Positions 52,417 to 62,480 of a stretch of DNA of 64,000 bases are shown here, in pieces. This DNA is from Microcella alkaliphila. Lineage in GTDB: Bacteria; Actinomycetota; Actinomycetes; Actinomycetales; Microbacteriaceae. Position numbers and translations under genes: made by a program. The notes under the pieces were generated by a model, which made no database searches, had not been told where the DNA came from, and was given only the letters and a program-made list of their open reading frames with translations. The stretch's first letter is position 1. Every line of letters begins with the position of its first letter. The stretch is from contig NZ_AP017315.1 of NCBI RefSeq assembly GCF_002355395.1, forward strand, positions 310,001 to 374,000, read 5' to 3'.

Positions 52417-53649
52417 TCAGCGGAGCGGCACCAGCCGCTGCAGCTGGGTGACGTGGTCGGGCGTGAGCTCCTCGAGCGAGGTCACCCCGAGCAGCTTCAT
52501 GGTGCGGACGATCTCACCGCGCAGGATCTCGATGGCCCGGTCGACACCCGCTCGGCCACCGGCCATGAGCCCGTAGAGGTAGGCGCGACCGATCAACGTG
52601 AAGCGCGCCCCAAGCGCAACCGACGCGACGATGTCGGCGCCCGACATGATGCCCGTGTCGATGTGCACCTCGGTGTGGTGTCCGACCTCGCGGGCCACCT
52701 CAGGCAGTAGGTGGAAGGGAATCGGGGCGCGGTCGAGCTGGCGGCCGCCGTGGTTCGACAGCGTGATGCCGTCGACGCCAAGGTCGGTGAGCTTCTTCGC
52801 GTCGTCGAGGGTTTGCACGCCCTTGACGACGAGTTTGCCGGGCCACTGCTCCTTGATCCAGGCGAGGTCGTCGTAGGTGACGGTGGGGTCGAACATGAAG
52901 TCGAGCAGCTCGGCGACCGTGCCGTCCCAGCTCGACAGGCTCGCGAAGGCGAGCGGCTCGGTGGTCAGGAAGTCCCACCACCACCACGGGCGGGGGATTG
53001 CGTTCACGATCGTGCCGACCGTCAGTGCCGGAGGAATCGAGAAGCCGTTGCGCTTGTCGCGCAGCCGCGCTCCGGCGACCGGGACGTCGACGGTGACCAG
53101 CAGGGTGTCGAAGCCGGCCGCGGCCGCGCGGTCGACGAGCTGCATCGATTTCTCGCGGTCCTTCCACATGTAGAGCTGGAACCAGTTGCGGCCCTCGGGC
53201 GCCGCATCGCGCACGCCCTCGATGCTGGTTGTGCCCATCGTCGACAACGAGAAGGGGATGCCCGCGGCGGCGGCTGCGGATGCCCCCGCGACCTCGCCCT
53301 CGGTCTGCATCATGCGGGTGAAACCCGTCGGGGCGATGCCGAACGGCAGCTCGGCGCGCTTTCCGAGCACGTCCCACCCGGTGTCGACGTGGCTCACGTC
53401 GCGGAGGATTGCGGGGTGAAACTCGATGTCTTGGAACGCCTGGCGCGCGCGGGCGAGGCTCAGCTCGGCCTCGGCGGCACCCTCCGTGTAGTCGAAGGGC
53501 GCCTTCGGGGTGCGACGCTGCGCGATCGCGCGAAGGTCAGCGATGGTGAGTGCAGCATCCAGTCGGCGCTTCTTCGCATTCAGCGTGGGGGTCTTGACCT
53601 TCATGAGCGGCGCGAGCTCGCTCGGCCGGGGGAAGCGGCGCTTAACCAT
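52417..53649 (-). CDS. lldD: FMN-dependent alpha-hydroxyacid dehydrogenase (L-lactate dehydrogenase LldD-like)
   Basis: A 410-residue flavoenzyme oxidising an L-2-hydroxyacid, most likely L-lactate to pyruvate. [11 protein letters not shown] near residue 52, [36 protein letters not shown], catalytic His in [11 protein letters not shown] (about 296), [11 protein letters not shown] and [15 protein letters not shown] 53649 follows AAGGA and overlaps the GntR stop by eight bases, so the two are coupled. It could also take up L-lactate produced by a fuconate/rhamnonate-type pathway. Confidence 0.88.
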   Translation of the reverse strand: MVKRRFPRPSELAPLMKVKTPTLNAKKRRLDAALTIADLRAIAQRRTPKAPFDYTEGAAEAELSLARARQAFQDIEFHPAILRDVSHVDTGWDVLGKRAELPFGIAPTGFTRMMQTEGEVAGASAAAAAGIPFSLSTMGTTSIEGVRDAAPEGRNWFQLYMWKDREKSMQLVDRAAAAGFDTLLVTVDVPVAGARLRDKRNGFSIPPALTVGTIVNAIPRPWWWWDFLTTEPLAFASLSSWDGTVAELLDFMFDPTVTYDDLAWIKEQWPGKLVVKGVQTLDDAKKLTDLGVDGITLSNHGGRQLDRAPIPFHLLPEVAREVGHHTEVHIDTGIMSGADIVASVALGARFTLIGRAYLYGLMAGGRAGVDRAIEILRGEIVRTMKLLGVTSLEELTPDHVTQLQRLVPLR

Positions 53650-54361
53650 CGGTCGGTCCTTCGGTGGAGTGGGTGGTGGCGGGATGGGTTGCGTCGTAGT
53701 GCGCGAGGAGGCGGTCGCGGGCGCCTTCGATGTGGGCGCGGGTGAGAGAAGCGGCGCGCTCGGCGTCGCCGGCTGCGACCGCATCGAGGATGCCCTGGTG
53801 CTGGTCGACGACGTCGGCGAGCGCGAGCAGGCGGTGCGATTGCACCTGGCCCGTGCACAGTTCGATCTCGCCCATGAGCAGGGCGTGCAGTCGTGCGAGT
53901 CGCGGGGAAGGCTGCGCTTCGACGAGCGCGCGGTGGAAGGCGATGTCGGCGCGCGCGAGCGGCGCCGTCGGGGCGGTGCGGGAGTCGAGCGCGTCAGTGA
54001 GGGTGCGCTGGGCGGTGAGTGCAGCATCCGGAACCGGCGTCGTGCCCGCCGCGACAGCGGCGGCGAGCCCGGCGAGCGCTGCGACTTCGAGGGTCGCGCG
54101 GTTGGCGTAGAGGTCGATAATGTCGGCGCGCTCGAGTTCGGGCACCCGGGCCGTCTTGTGGGCGGCGCGGCGTAGCAGACCTTCAGCGACGAGGCGCTCA
54201 AGCGCCGCCTTCGCGGTGGGGCGGGCCACGCCGAACCGGTCGGCAATCGCCTGCTCGGTGACGGGCGAGCCGGGGGCGTCGCGGCCATCGACGATGCTCT
54301 CGCGAAGCGCGTCGTACACCGCGTCGGGCAGCCGCGTCACGGTGAGGGCGTCGATGCTCAT
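53642..54361 (-). CDS. GntR family regulator (FCD domain), LldR-like
   Basis: A 239-residue regulator: winged HTH ([17 protein letters not shown] to [19 protein letters not shown], about 9-63) and helical FCD effector domain. Directly upstream of and overlapping the lactate-dehydrogenase-like gene, it probably controls that gene and itself through the site at 54379. An L-lactate effector is likely by context. Confidence 0.88.
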   Translation of the reverse strand: MSIDALTVTRLPDAVYDALRESIVDGRDAPGSPVTEQAIADRFGVARPTAKAALERLVAEGLLRRAAHKTARVPELERADIIDLYANRATLEVAALAGLAAAVAAGTTPVPDAALTAQRTLTDALDSRTAPTAPLARADIAFHRALVEAQPSPRLARLHALLMGEIELCTGQVQSHRLLALADVVDQHQGILDAVAAGDAERAASLTRAHIEGARDRLLAHYDATHPATTHSTEGPTDG

Positions 54362-54378
54362 GGGGCGAGGCTAGCAGA

Positions 54379-54389
54379 TTGTTATACAA
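54379..54389. promoter_or_regulatory. GntR/FadR-type operator
   Basis: TTGTTATACAA fits the FadR-subfamily consensus TNGTNNNACNA at every defined position and lies 17 bp before the GntR start codon, in an AT-rich patch. Good candidate autoregulatory site. Confidence 0.7.
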
Positions 54390-54490
54390 GTACACATTTA
54401 CGCGGCATGTGCCCTCGGATGCACGTGACAACGCCACATGCGCACGCATGAACACGTGCGCCCCGACCCCATTACCCCTAGGCTCGCCCC

Positions 54491-55369
54491 ATGGATGCCG
54501 TGACGCAGGTCCTCGGCGAGCGCGGCGTAGTGCTGGGCGTCGCCTCCCTCGTTCTGAAAGAGGGGATGACCGCCGAGCGCGCCGAAGACGTCGTGCGTGC
54601 GGGCGTCGCGGCCGGCGCCGTCGCCATCGACACCGCGCGGGCCTACGCGACCGTCGACGACGAGGCGGTCGGGGAGCGGTTGGCGAAGGTCGCCCGCGAC
54701 GCACGACCGGGCTTTCCGATCATCACGAAGGCCGGGCACTTCCGCATCGCCACCTCGGCATGGGATGCCGACGGCAGCGCCGAACGGTTGCGTCACGACG
54801 CGGAGGTCAGCCGCGAAGTCTTTGGGGCCCCGCCGTCGCTCCTGCTGTTGCACCGGGCGGATCGCGTGCGCGACATCGAGGAGTCGGTGCGCACGCTCGC
54901 CGAGCTGCGCGACGAGGGCGTCGTGGAGACGATCGGCCTGTCGAACGCCACGGTCGAGATGCTTGAGCAGGTCAGGGACATCGCCCACATCAACGCCGTG
55001 GAAAACCGGCTCGGCCTCGGCGTCGACGCGTTCACCGAGTACCGCTACTGCCTCGAGAACGGCATCGCGTTTCTCGCGTACGCGCCCTTCGGAGGCCCAC
55101 AGGCTGCTCCCCTCGCCACGCGCGTGCCGCGTGTCGCCGCTCTATCGATGGCGCGCGGAGTGTCGGTGCACCGCCTGACGCTCGCCGCGATGATCGACGC
55201 CCTGCCCGGCTGCTGGCCGGTCGTCGGTCCGACCCGGGTCGAGAGCGCGGCCGATGCGGCCGTCGCCGGACGCGACGAGGTCGACGACGAACTGCGCACG
55301 GCGTTCGCCGAAGACATGCGCAGCCGAGACGTGCCGCTGCCCGGGCTCAGCGGGGTCGGGGCCGAGTAG
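54491..55369 (+). CDS. aldo/keto reductase family protein
   Basis: A 292-residue NADP-type reductase barrel. Catalytic tetrad seen: Asp47 and Tyr52 in DTARAYATVDD, Lys in ITKAGHF (about 78), His in LLLLHRAD (about 118). Later segments GLSNATVEMLEQV, NAVENRLGLG and AYAPFGGPQ are typical of the family; ends with GPTRVESAADAA. Stand-alone gene; substrate unknown. Its stop is 3 bp from the convergent LacI stop. Confidence 0.88.
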   Translation: MDAVTQVLGERGVVLGVASLVLKEGMTAERAEDVVRAGVAAGAVAIDTARAYATVDDEAVGERLAKVARDARPGFPIITKAGHFRIATSAWDADGSAERLRHDAEVSREVFGAPPSLLLLHRADRVRDIEESVRTLAELRDEGVVETIGLSNATVEMLEQVRDIAHINAVENRLGLGVDAFTEYRYCLENGIAFLAYAPFGGPQAAPLATRVPRVAALSMARGVSVHRLTLAAMIDALPGCWPVVGPTRVESAADAAVAGRDEVDDELRTAFAEDMRSRDVPLPGLSGVGAE

Positions 55370-55372
55370 CCG

Positions 55373-56389
55373 TCACGCAGTCGTGCTCGCTCGCACGACC
55401 AGCTCTGGCTGAAACACCACCGAGCGCCCCGGCGTCGCGTCGTTGAGCGCCTCGTCGAGCAAGATCTCGACGGCAGTGCTGCCGATGAGTCCGGCGGGCT
55501 GCCGGACGGAGGTGAGGGGCACGACAGCGCCGCTAGCGAACTCGATGTCGTCGTAGCCGACGAGGGCGATGTCGTCGGGAACGCGGATCGAGCCCAGCAT
55601 GACGAGTGCCTGCAGGACGCCGATGGCCATGAGGTCGTTCGCGGCAAAAATGGCGTCGGGGCGCTGCGCGGCCGGCCGCGCGGCGAGGAGATCACCGAGC
55701 CGGCGTCCTTCGATAATGCTCAGTGACTCGCCGAGCACAGGCTCCACGCGTGCACCGGACACGCTTCCTGCGGCCTCATTCAGCCCGGTGAGTCGGTCGT
55801 GCACCTGTCGAATGTCAATGGGCCCTCCCACGAATGCGATGCGGCGCCGACCGGTGCTCAGCAGATGACGGCCGGCGAGCATCCCGCCCGCGACGTCGTC
55901 GACCGCGACAGAGCTGAATCCGCCGGTCGGTGTGCTGCGGTCAACCAGAACCGCGGGAGTTCCTCGCTCACGAAGCCGAGCGAGCCTGTCCTCTACGTCG
56001 CCGAAGGGGCTGATGAGCACTCCGGCCATCCGTTGCTCTTCGAAGAGGTCGAGATACGCCGACTCGCGTTCGACCTTCTCATCGCTGTTGCCGAGGATGA
56101 TGGAATAGCCGGCTTCCCGCGCGCGATCTTCGGCGCCGAGGGCGAGGGAGCTGAAGAACGGATTGCGAACGTCGAGGACGATCAAACCGAGGGCTCGCGA
56201 TTTTCCCGCTCGGAGTTGGCGAGCGGCATCGTTCCTGATGAAGCCCAGTTCGATGATTGCCTGCTGGACACGTGCAACCGTGTCCGGCGCGACCTTTTCG
56301 GGTCGGTTGAGCACGTTCGAGACCGTGCCGACAGACACTCCCGCGCGCCCCGCTACGTCCTTCACGCTGACCGCACGCAACGTCGACAT
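55373..56389 (-). CDS. LacI family regulator of the rhamnose operon
   Basis: A 338-residue repressor: HTH AVSVKDVAGRAGVSVGTVSNVLN (about 6-28), hinge NDAARQLRAGKSRALG, and effector domain (DVRNPFFSSLALGAED, ISPFGDVED, LVGYDDIEFASG). Divergent from the rhamnose importer with a 116-bp gap holding two operator-like sites, so L-rhamnose or rhamnulose is the expected inducer. Confidence 0.9.
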   Translation of the reverse strand: MSTLRAVSVKDVAGRAGVSVGTVSNVLNRPEKVAPDTVARVQQAIIELGFIRNDAARQLRAGKSRALGLIVLDVRNPFFSSLALGAEDRAREAGYSIILGNSDEKVERESAYLDLFEEQRMAGVLISPFGDVEDRLARLRERGTPAVLVDRSTPTGGFSSVAVDDVAGGMLAGRHLLSTGRRRIAFVGGPIDIRQVHDRLTGLNEAAGSVSGARVEPVLGESLSIIEGRRLGDLLAARPAAQRPDAIFAANDLMAIGVLQALVMLGSIRVPDDIALVGYDDIEFASGAVVPLTSVRQPAGLIGSTAVEILLDEALNDATPGRSVVFQPELVVRASTTA

Positions 56390-56419
56390 GCCCTCAGTCT
56401 ACGTCCGAGTGATCAAAAT

Positions 56420-56433
56420 GTGATTCGTTTCAC
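56420..56433. promoter_or_regulatory. LacI-type operator 1 of the rhamnose locus
   Basis: GTGATTCGTTTCAC, a near palindrome with central CG; the core TGATTCGTTTCA resembles the second site at 56476. It is close to the repressor start codon. Confidence 0.65.
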
Positions 56434-56475
56434 TTGCACAATCGTAGGTGACGTGCATATCCTTTCGGCACGCAT

Positions 56476-56487
56476 TAAATCGTTTCA
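56476..56487. promoter_or_regulatory. LacI-type operator 2 of the rhamnose locus
   Basis: TAAATCGTTTCA, sharing TCGTTTCA with site 1 and lying 18 bp before the ABC ATPase ATG, where a bound repressor would block the operon promoter. Confidence 0.62.
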
Positions 56488-56505
56488 TCGAAAGCGAGAT
56501 CGTCA

Positions 56506-58026
56506 ATGACGACGCCCGAACGGGACCACCCGAGCATGCTCGAGTTGCGCAACGTATCGAAGACATTCGGTTCAGTAGTCGCACTCAGCGACGGCAACCT
56601 TGCGCTCGAATCGGGCTCCATCCACGCTCTCGTCGGTGAGAACGGTGCGGGCAAGTCGACGCTCGTCAAAATCATCGCGGGTCTCTACCGCCGCGATCAG
56701 GGTGAGTATCTGCTGCGCGGCGAATCCGTGGACTTCACCTCCACCGCGCAGGCGAAAGACGCGGGCATCGCCGTCATCTATCAGGAGCCGACGCTCTTTC
56801 CTGACCTTTCTGTCGCCGAGAACATCTACATGGGGCGACAGCCAACAAACCGGGTTGGCCGCATCGATCGAAAGACGATGCGCACCGAAGCGCGGAAGAT
56901 CTTCGAGCGCCTCGGCGTGCGGATCGATCCCGACCGGGTCACCGAAGGCCTCTCGATCGCGGACCAGCAGCTCATCGAGATCGCGAAGGCAATCTCTTTG
57001 GATGCGCGGGTGCTCATCATGGATGAGCCAACTGCCGCTCTCTCAGGCAACGAGGTGGCGCGCCTTTTCTCAGTTGCGCGAAGCCTCCGCGATGAAGGTC
57101 GCGCGATCATGTTTATCTCGCACCGCTTCGACGAAGTGTTCGAGTTGTGCGACACGATCACGGTTATGCGGGATGGCGCGTACATTGCTACAACCCCCGC
57201 TCACGAGACGACCATCGAAGAGATGGTCCGCATGATGGTCGGACGCGACGTCGCGACGCTCTTTCCAAAGGTCGACGCAGAAATTGGGGACGTCGTTCTG
57301 CACGTAGACGGCCTCAATCGCGCTGGCGTCTTCCACGACATTTCGTTCTCTGTGCGAGCAGGAGAAATCGTCGGCTTGGCCGGACTTGTCGGCGCCGGGC
57401 GAAGCGAGGTGGCCCGTGCCATTTTCGGTGTCGACTCCTACGACAGCGGCAGCGTCACCCTGCTGGGGAAGGCCCTACCTGCGGGGCGGCCCGCCGAAGC
57501 GGTGCGCCGAGGTCTGGCCTTCGTGCCGGAGGATCGCCGAAAGCAGGGTCTCGTGCTGGACTCCGGCGTGGCGCGAAATCTCACGCTGGCAGTGCGGAAC
57601 TCGCTCCGGCGCTTTGGGCTCATTCGCACGCGCGACGAGAACCGACTCACGGAAGCCTGGGCGACTCGGCTCCAGGTCAAGGCATTCGCGATGGATACGG
57701 TCGTCGGCACGCTCTCGGGCGGAAACCAGCAGAAGGTAGTGCTCGGGAAGTGGCTGTCGACCGAGCCACGGGTATTGATCATCGATGAGCCCACGCGCGG
57801 CATCGATGTCGGCACGAAGGCCGAGGTGCATCGACTGCTGTCCGACCTCGCCGGTCAAGGCCTTGCCGTTCTCATGATCTCGTCCGAGCTGCCTGAGGTG
57901 TTGGGCATGGCAGACCGAGTACTCGTCATGCGTGAGGGCCGAATAAGCGCAGAGATCGACCGTGCGGATGCGACTCCCGAGAACGTCATGCTCGCCGCCA
58001 CCCACCAGACGGAGGCTGCCCGATGA
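56506..58026 (+). CDS. rhaT: rhamnose ABC transporter ATP-binding protein (RhaT-type, CUT2)
   Basis: A 506-residue double-domain sugar ATPase. First half: Walker [10 protein letters not shown] (about 44-52), signature [14 protein letters not shown], Walker [12 protein letters not shown]. Second half: degenerate Walker [10 protein letters not shown], strong signature [29 protein letters not shown]. This layout is standard for CUT2 importers. First gene of the operon; a short spacing to the second operator is visible. Substrate inferred from downstream genes. Confidence 0.9.
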   Translation: MTTPERDHPSMLELRNVSKTFGSVVALSDGNLALESGSIHALVGENGAGKSTLVKIIAGLYRRDQGEYLLRGESVDFTSTAQAKDAGIAVIYQEPTLFPDLSVAENIYMGRQPTNRVGRIDRKTMRTEARKIFERLGVRIDPDRVTEGLSIADQQLIEIAKAISLDARVLIMDEPTAALSGNEVARLFSVARSLRDEGRAIMFISHRFDEVFELCDTITVMRDGAYIATTPAHETTIEEMVRMMVGRDVATLFPKVDAEIGDVVLHVDGLNRAGVFHDISFSVRAGEIVGLAGLVGAGRSEVARAIFGVDSYDSGSVTLLGKALPAGRPAEAVRRGLAFVPEDRRKQGLVLDSGVARNLTLAVRNSLRRFGLIRTRDENRLTEAWATRLQVKAFAMDTVVGTLSGGNQQKVVLGKWLSTEPRVLIIDEPTRGIDVGTKAEVHRLLSDLAGQGLAVLMISSELPEVLGMADRVLVMREGRISAEIDRADATPENVMLAATHQTEAAR

Positions 58027-59069
58027 CAGTTCCCACCACCGCCGCGGGTAGCATCGCCGCCCGGCGTACGGCGCTCGCGAAGGTCGGCGCTCGCTTACTG
58101 TCGCGTGAGGCGGGTGTTGCCGCAACCCTGATCCTTGTCGTCGTATTCACGACGCTCCAGAATCCGAACTTCGTATTCTCCCCCGACGGCTACCGCGACC
58201 TCCTGCTCACTCCCTCGATCCTCATGCTCGTGGCGGTCGGACAGGCATTCGTCATCATCACGAGAAACGTTGACCTCTCCGTTGGCTCGATCGTCGGGAT
58301 CACCGCTTACCTGACCGGACGTCTCTTCATCGACATCCCGGGCATCCCCGTTCTCGCAGTTTTCCTAGCTGGAGCGATCGTCGGCGGCGCACTCGGCCTC
58401 ATCAATGGCGCGCTCGTGGCCGTTGCTCGTGTGCCCGCGCTCGTGATCACACTCGGAACGCTCTACATCTACCGAGGCCTCAACGTGGCGTGGGTCGGCA
58501 GCGACCGAATCAATGCATCCGATCTGCCTCGTGAGTTCCGCAGTCTCGGCACCGAACAGATTCTGTCGATCCCCGTGCTCACCCTCGTCGCTGTCATGGT
58601 GCTGATCGCGGCCGCCTGGTACCTGCGGAACACGCGTGGTGGTCGTGAGTTCTACGCAATCGGGTCTGATCCTGACGCTGCAGACCTGTACGGACTCAAG
58701 GTCAATCGACGCATCATCACAGCCTTCGTCATGTCGGGCGCACTCTCAGGTCTCGCCGGGGTGATGTTCGCTGCCCGCTACGGAACCGTCAGCTCTCAGG
58801 CCGGCACCGGTTGGGAATTGCAAGCAATCGGCGCAGCGGTCATTGGCGGCGTTGCTATCTCGGGCGGAGTCGGCACGGTATGGGGTGCTGCGATTGGGGC
58901 GTTCCTGCTGCTCACCATCAACCGTGCACTTCCGGTCATAGGAATTCAGGATTTCTGGCAGCGCGCTGTCGTTGGCGCGCTGATCATCGGCGCGATCGTC
59001 CTCGATCGAGTGCTCGCTGTTCGACAGGCCCGCAAGCTGCGCGAATTGAGGGACACCAACAATGACTGA
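58023..59069 (+). CDS. rhaP: rhamnose ABC transporter permease (RhaP-type)
   Basis: A 348-residue CUT2 permease with about nine to ten hydrophobic segments; landmarks [39 protein letters not shown] and [17 protein letters not shown]. Starts ATGA inside the ATPase stop. It overlaps the next permease by eight bases. Confidence 0.9.
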   Translation: MTVPTTAAGSIAARRTALAKVGARLLSREAGVAATLILVVVFTTLQNPNFVFSPDGYRDLLLTPSILMLVAVGQAFVIITRNVDLSVGSIVGITAYLTGRLFIDIPGIPVLAVFLAGAIVGGALGLINGALVAVARVPALVITLGTLYIYRGLNVAWVGSDRINASDLPREFRSLGTEQILSIPVLTLVAVMVLIAAAWYLRNTRGGREFYAIGSDPDAADLYGLKVNRRIITAFVMSGALSGLAGVMFAARYGTVSSQAGTGWELQAIGAAVIGGVAISGGVGTVWGAAIGAFLLLTINRALPVIGIQDFWQRAVVGALIIGAIVLDRVLAVRQARKLRELRDTNND

Positions 59070-60105
59070 ACTCCGCACGGTTTCCGGTCCCCGTCGCACG
59101 ATGGTCCCGCACGGCCGCCCTCTCTGGAGGCGCGCGGTGTTGACGCGGGAGGGTGCCGTTATCGGGATGCTCGCCGTGGTGATCGTCGTCGCTCTCACAA
59201 CGGTGCCCAATTTCGACAGCCCGCTCACCATTACGTTCCTACTCCGCGACGTGGCGCCCATCCTGCTCATCGCCTTGCCCATGACGCTCATCATCATCAC
59301 CGAGGAGATCGACCTCTCCGTCGCGAGCGTGGTTGCCCTATCCAGCGTGACGGTGGGAATCCTGACGCGAGACGGAGCACCGTTCGAGCTCGCGATGGTC
59401 GCCGGCGTTCTCGTCGGGGCTGTCGCGGGAACGATCAATGGCTTCCTCGTGACCGTCGTGGGGCTACCCTCGCTGGCGGTGACTATCGGGTCGCTCGCGA
59501 TGTTCCGTGGAATCTCCGTCGGACTACTTGGCACCCAGGCCGTGACCGATTTCCCGGAGGAGTGGACGTCTCTCGCCCGCTCCAATATCCCGGGAACCCC
59601 CATTCCCTCGATCATGATCGCCTTCGTGATCCTTGCGATCATCTTCGGCGTTGTATTGCACGCAACTCCCTTCGGACGAAGCCTGTATGCGATTGGCTTG
59701 AACAAGGAAGCGGCGCACTTCTCCGGCGTCAATGTCGGGCGCACGAAGTTCATCCTGTTTGTCGCTAGTGGCACTGTCTCGGGGTTTGCGGGTGTGTATT
59801 TCACCTTGCTCTACGGCAATGCCCGTGGCGAGAACGCGACAGGCATGGAGCTCGCCGTGATCGCCGCGGTGCTGCTGGGTGGTGTTTCGATCTTTGGCGG
59901 ACGCGGCGCCCTGCATGGAGTTATCGCTGGGGTTCTTCTCATCGGCACGATCGGCAGTGCACTCCGCCTGGCGGGTGTTACCGCCGACATCATCAACGTC
60001 ATCACGGGAGTCGTCCTCGTCCTCTCCGTGGTGAGCGCAAGCTTCCTCGCCTGGTTCCATCGCGCCCGAGCGACGGCCAGAGCGCGGGGAGAAAAACAGG
60101 GCTAG
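59062..60105 (+). CDS. rhaQ: rhamnose ABC transporter permease (RhaQ-type)
   Basis: A 347-residue CUT2 permease, paralogous to its neighbour: LIIITEEIDLSVASVVALS, INGFLVTVVGLPSLAVTIGS, YAIGLNKEAAHFSGVNV. Arg-rich cytoplasmic N-terminus. Pairs with RhaP to form a heterodimeric channel. Confidence 0.9.
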   Translation: MTELRTVSGPRRTMVPHGRPLWRRAVLTREGAVIGMLAVVIVVALTTVPNFDSPLTITFLLRDVAPILLIALPMTLIIITEEIDLSVASVVALSSVTVGILTRDGAPFELAMVAGVLVGAVAGTINGFLVTVVGLPSLAVTIGSLAMFRGISVGLLGTQAVTDFPEEWTSLARSNIPGTPIPSIMIAFVILAIIFGVVLHATPFGRSLYAIGLNKEAAHFSGVNVGRTKFILFVASGTVSGFAGVYFTLLYGNARGENATGMELAVIAAVLLGGVSIFGGRGALHGVIAGVLLIGTIGSALRLAGVTADIINVITGVVLVLSVVSASFLAWFHRARATARARGEKQG

Positions 60106-60113
60106 AGAGGCGG

Positions 60114-60128
60114 CGCTCTTCCAGAGCG
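60114..60128 (+). other. small hairpin between permease and binding-protein genes
   Basis: CGCTCT-TCC-AGAGCG, six base pairs, in the 65-bp gap before the binding-protein gene. It may act as an mRNA stabiliser or partial stop; weak evidence. Confidence 0.35.
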
Positions 60129-60170
60129 TGCCGGTCCTGCAATCACGCACTAATCGACGGAAAGGAAACA

Positions 60171-61235
60171 ATGATGTTTGGTCGACACACCGGTCGGGGC
60201 GGGCGTCTCTTCGGAGCCGCCGCGCTGACCATGGCCGCGGGTCTTGTGCTCGCTGGTTGCGCAAACGGCGACAGCGGCGGCGACAACGGCGCCGCACCCG
60301 ATCCAGGAGCCGGTGGTGACAGCAACTTCGCCATCACGTTCCTGCCGAAGAGCCTCGGGAACCCCTACTTCGACACCTCCAATGCAGGCGGCGCCGAGGC
60401 GATCGCCGAGTTTGGCGGCACCTTCCAAGAGGTTGGTCCAACTGAGGCGAGCCCGACGTCACAGGTGTCCTTCATTCAGACTGCCGCCCAGCAGGGGGTC
60501 GACGCACTGGTTGTGTCGGCGAACGACCCGGCGGCCATCTGCGACGCGCTGGACGAGGCGCGCAGCGTTGACGTGAAGGTCGTGACCTTCGACTCCGACA
60601 CGAACCCCGAATGCCGCGACTTGTTCATCAACCAGGCCGAGGCTGAGGGTATTGCGCGCGTTCAGGTCGAAATGATTGCCGAGCAGATCGGCGGCGAAGG
60701 CCAGATTGCTATCTTGTCGGCCGCGGCCAATGCGACAAACCAGAACGCGTGGATCGAACTCATGCAGGAAGAGCTCGCCGCCAACTGGCCCGACATCGAG
60801 CTCGTTGACGTTGTCTATGGCGACGACGACGACCAGACCTCGTTTGACCGCACCGCGGCGCTCTTGCAGACCTACCCCGAGCTCCGTGGAATTGTCTCGC
60901 CGACCACGGTCGGCATCGCTGCCGCTGCGCGGTATATCCAGACCTCGCAGTTCCAGGGTCAGGTAGCCGTTACTGGTCTCGGAACGCCGAACCAGATGCG
61001 CGAGTATGTGGAAGACGGCACGGTAACGGCATTCGCGCTGTGGAACCCGGCTGACCTGGGCTACCTCGCCGCCTACGCCGCGAAGGCACTTGTCGAGGGC
61101 ACCATCACGGGGGCTGAAGGCGACACCTTCGACGCTGGCCGACTCGGCAGTTACACCGTCGGCGCGAACGGCACGGTGCTGCTTGGCGACCCGTTCGTAT
61201 TCAACGCTGACAACATCGCCGACTTCAACTTCTAG
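60171..61235 (+). CDS. rhaS: rhamnose ABC transporter substrate-binding lipoprotein (RhaS-type)
   Basis: A 354-residue periplasmic-binding-protein-like lipoprotein: lipobox LAGC (Cys30), then ITFLPKSLGNPYFDTSNAGG, VDALVVSANDPAAICDALDEA, TFDSDTNPECRDLFINQAE, and GLGTPNQMREYVEDGTVTAFALWNPADLGYLAAYA, all typical of the rhamnose binding protein. ATG 60171 is preceded by AAAGGA; a second ATG follows at once. A perfect hairpin stands directly after the stop. Confidence 0.9.
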   Translation: MMFGRHTGRGGRLFGAAALTMAAGLVLAGCANGDSGGDNGAAPDPGAGGDSNFAITFLPKSLGNPYFDTSNAGGAEAIAEFGGTFQEVGPTEASPTSQVSFIQTAAQQGVDALVVSANDPAAICDALDEARSVDVKVVTFDSDTNPECRDLFINQAEAEGIARVQVEMIAEQIGGEGQIAILSAAANATNQNAWIELMQEELAANWPDIELVDVVYGDDDDQTSFDRTAALLQTYPELRGIVSPTTVGIAAAARYIQTSQFQGQVAVTGLGTPNQMREYVEDGTVTAFALWNPADLGYLAAYAAKALVEGTITGAEGDTFDAGRLGSYTVGANGTVLLGDPFVFNADNIADFNF

Positions 61236-61242
61236 TCGGCAG

Positions 61243-61273
61243 TGGGGCCCGGGTTCACAGCCCGGGCCCCACA
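61243..61273 (+). terminator. 12-bp perfect hairpin between rhaS and rhamnose isomerase
   Basis: GTGGGGCCCGGG and its exact complement (61243-61254, 61262-61273) around a 7-base loop, eight bases after the rhaS stop. No T-run. Since the operon continues on the same strand, it probably works as a partial terminator or 3'-end protector that raises binding protein over enzymes. Confidence 0.75.
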
Positions 61274-61311
61274 CGCCACCCCAACGTTTTCTGCTGCCAG
61301 GAGCCATCACA

Positions 61312-62478
61312 ATGACGACCTTCGCCGACATCGCCCCCGCCCTCGAGCGCCAAGCGATCGAGCTGCCCAGTTGGGCGTTCGGCAACTCCGGCACGCGCTT
61401 CCGCGTGTTCGGAACACCGGGCACCCCGCGTGACCCCTTCGAGAAAGTCGCCGACGCTGCCCAGGTGCACAAGCACACCGGGCTCGCACCCAGCGTCGCC
61501 CTGCACATTCCGTGGGACAGGGTCGACGACTACTCCGCCCTGCGCGCGCACGCCGAGAGCCACGGCGTCGCGCTCGGCACGATCAACTCCAACACGTTCC
61601 AAGACGAGGAATACAAGTTCGGGTCCCTCGCCGCGACCGACCCGAAGGCCCGCCAGCGGGCGATCGACCACCACTTCGACTGCATCGACGTCATGCACGC
61701 GACCGGCTCGCACGACCTGAAGATCTGGCTCGCCGACGGCACGAACTATGCCGGGCAGGACGACATGCGTCGCCGCCAGGACAACCTGGCCGACAGCCTC
61801 GCGACGATTTACGAGCGCATCGGCGATGACCAGCGCCTCGTACTCGAGTACAAGTTCTTCGAGCCGGCGTTCTACCACACCGACGTTCCCGACTGGGGAA
61901 CGGCCTACGCCCAGGTCGCGGCCCTCGGCGACCGCGCCGTCGTCTGCCTCGACACAGGCCACCACGCGCCCGGCACCAACATCGAGTTCATCGTCATGCA
62001 GCTGCTTCGCCTCGGCAAGCTCGGCTCGTTCGACTTCAACTCGCGCAACTACGCCGACGACGACCTCATCGTGGGGGCGGCCGACCCGTTCCAGCTGTTC
62101 CGCATCATGGTCGAGGTCGTGCGCGGCGGTGGCTACGACGAGGGCACCGACGTGGCCTTCATGCTCGACCAGTGTCACAACATCGAAGAGAAGATTCCCG
62201 GGCAGATCCGCAGCGTACTCAACGTGCAGGAGATGACCGCGCGGGCCCTGCTCATCGACCACGAGGCGCTCGACGCGGCCCAGCGCGTCAACGACGTTCT
62301 CGGCGCGAACGGCGTCCTCATGGACGCCTTCTACACGGATGTTCGGGCCGACCTGGCAGCGTGGCGCGAGTCGCGGGGGCTGCCGGCCGACCCGATGGCG
62401 GCGTTCGGCGCGAGCGGCTACCGCGAGACGATCATCGCCGAGCGTGTCGGCGGCACCCAAGCCGGATGGGGCGCCTGA
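61312..62478 (+). CDS. rhaI: L-rhamnose isomerase (RhaI type)
   Basis: A 388-residue metal-dependent aldose-ketose isomerase turning L-rhamnose into L-rhamnulose, of the Pseudomonas-type RhaI rather than E. coli RhaA. Landmarks: WAFGNSGTRFRVFGTPGTPRD, LGTINSNTFQDEEYKFGS, metal Glu in LEYKFFEPAFYHTDV (about 178), LDTGHHAPGTN (Asp about 214) and GSFDFNSRNYADDDL. ATG 61312 is preceded by AGGAG. No signal peptide. Confidence 0.92.
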   Translation: MTTFADIAPALERQAIELPSWAFGNSGTRFRVFGTPGTPRDPFEKVADAAQVHKHTGLAPSVALHIPWDRVDDYSALRAHAESHGVALGTINSNTFQDEEYKFGSLAATDPKARQRAIDHHFDCIDVMHATGSHDLKIWLADGTNYAGQDDMRRRQDNLADSLATIYERIGDDQRLVLEYKFFEPAFYHTDVPDWGTAYAQVAALGDRAVVCLDTGHHAPGTNIEFIVMQLLRLGKLGSFDFNSRNYADDDLIVGAADPFQLFRIMVEVVRGGGYDEGTDVAFMLDQCHNIEEKIPGQIRSVLNVQEMTARALLIDHEALDAAQRVNDVLGANGVLMDAFYTDVRADLAAWRESRGLPADPMAAFGASGYRETIIAERVGGTQAGWGA

Positions 62479-62480
62479 GC

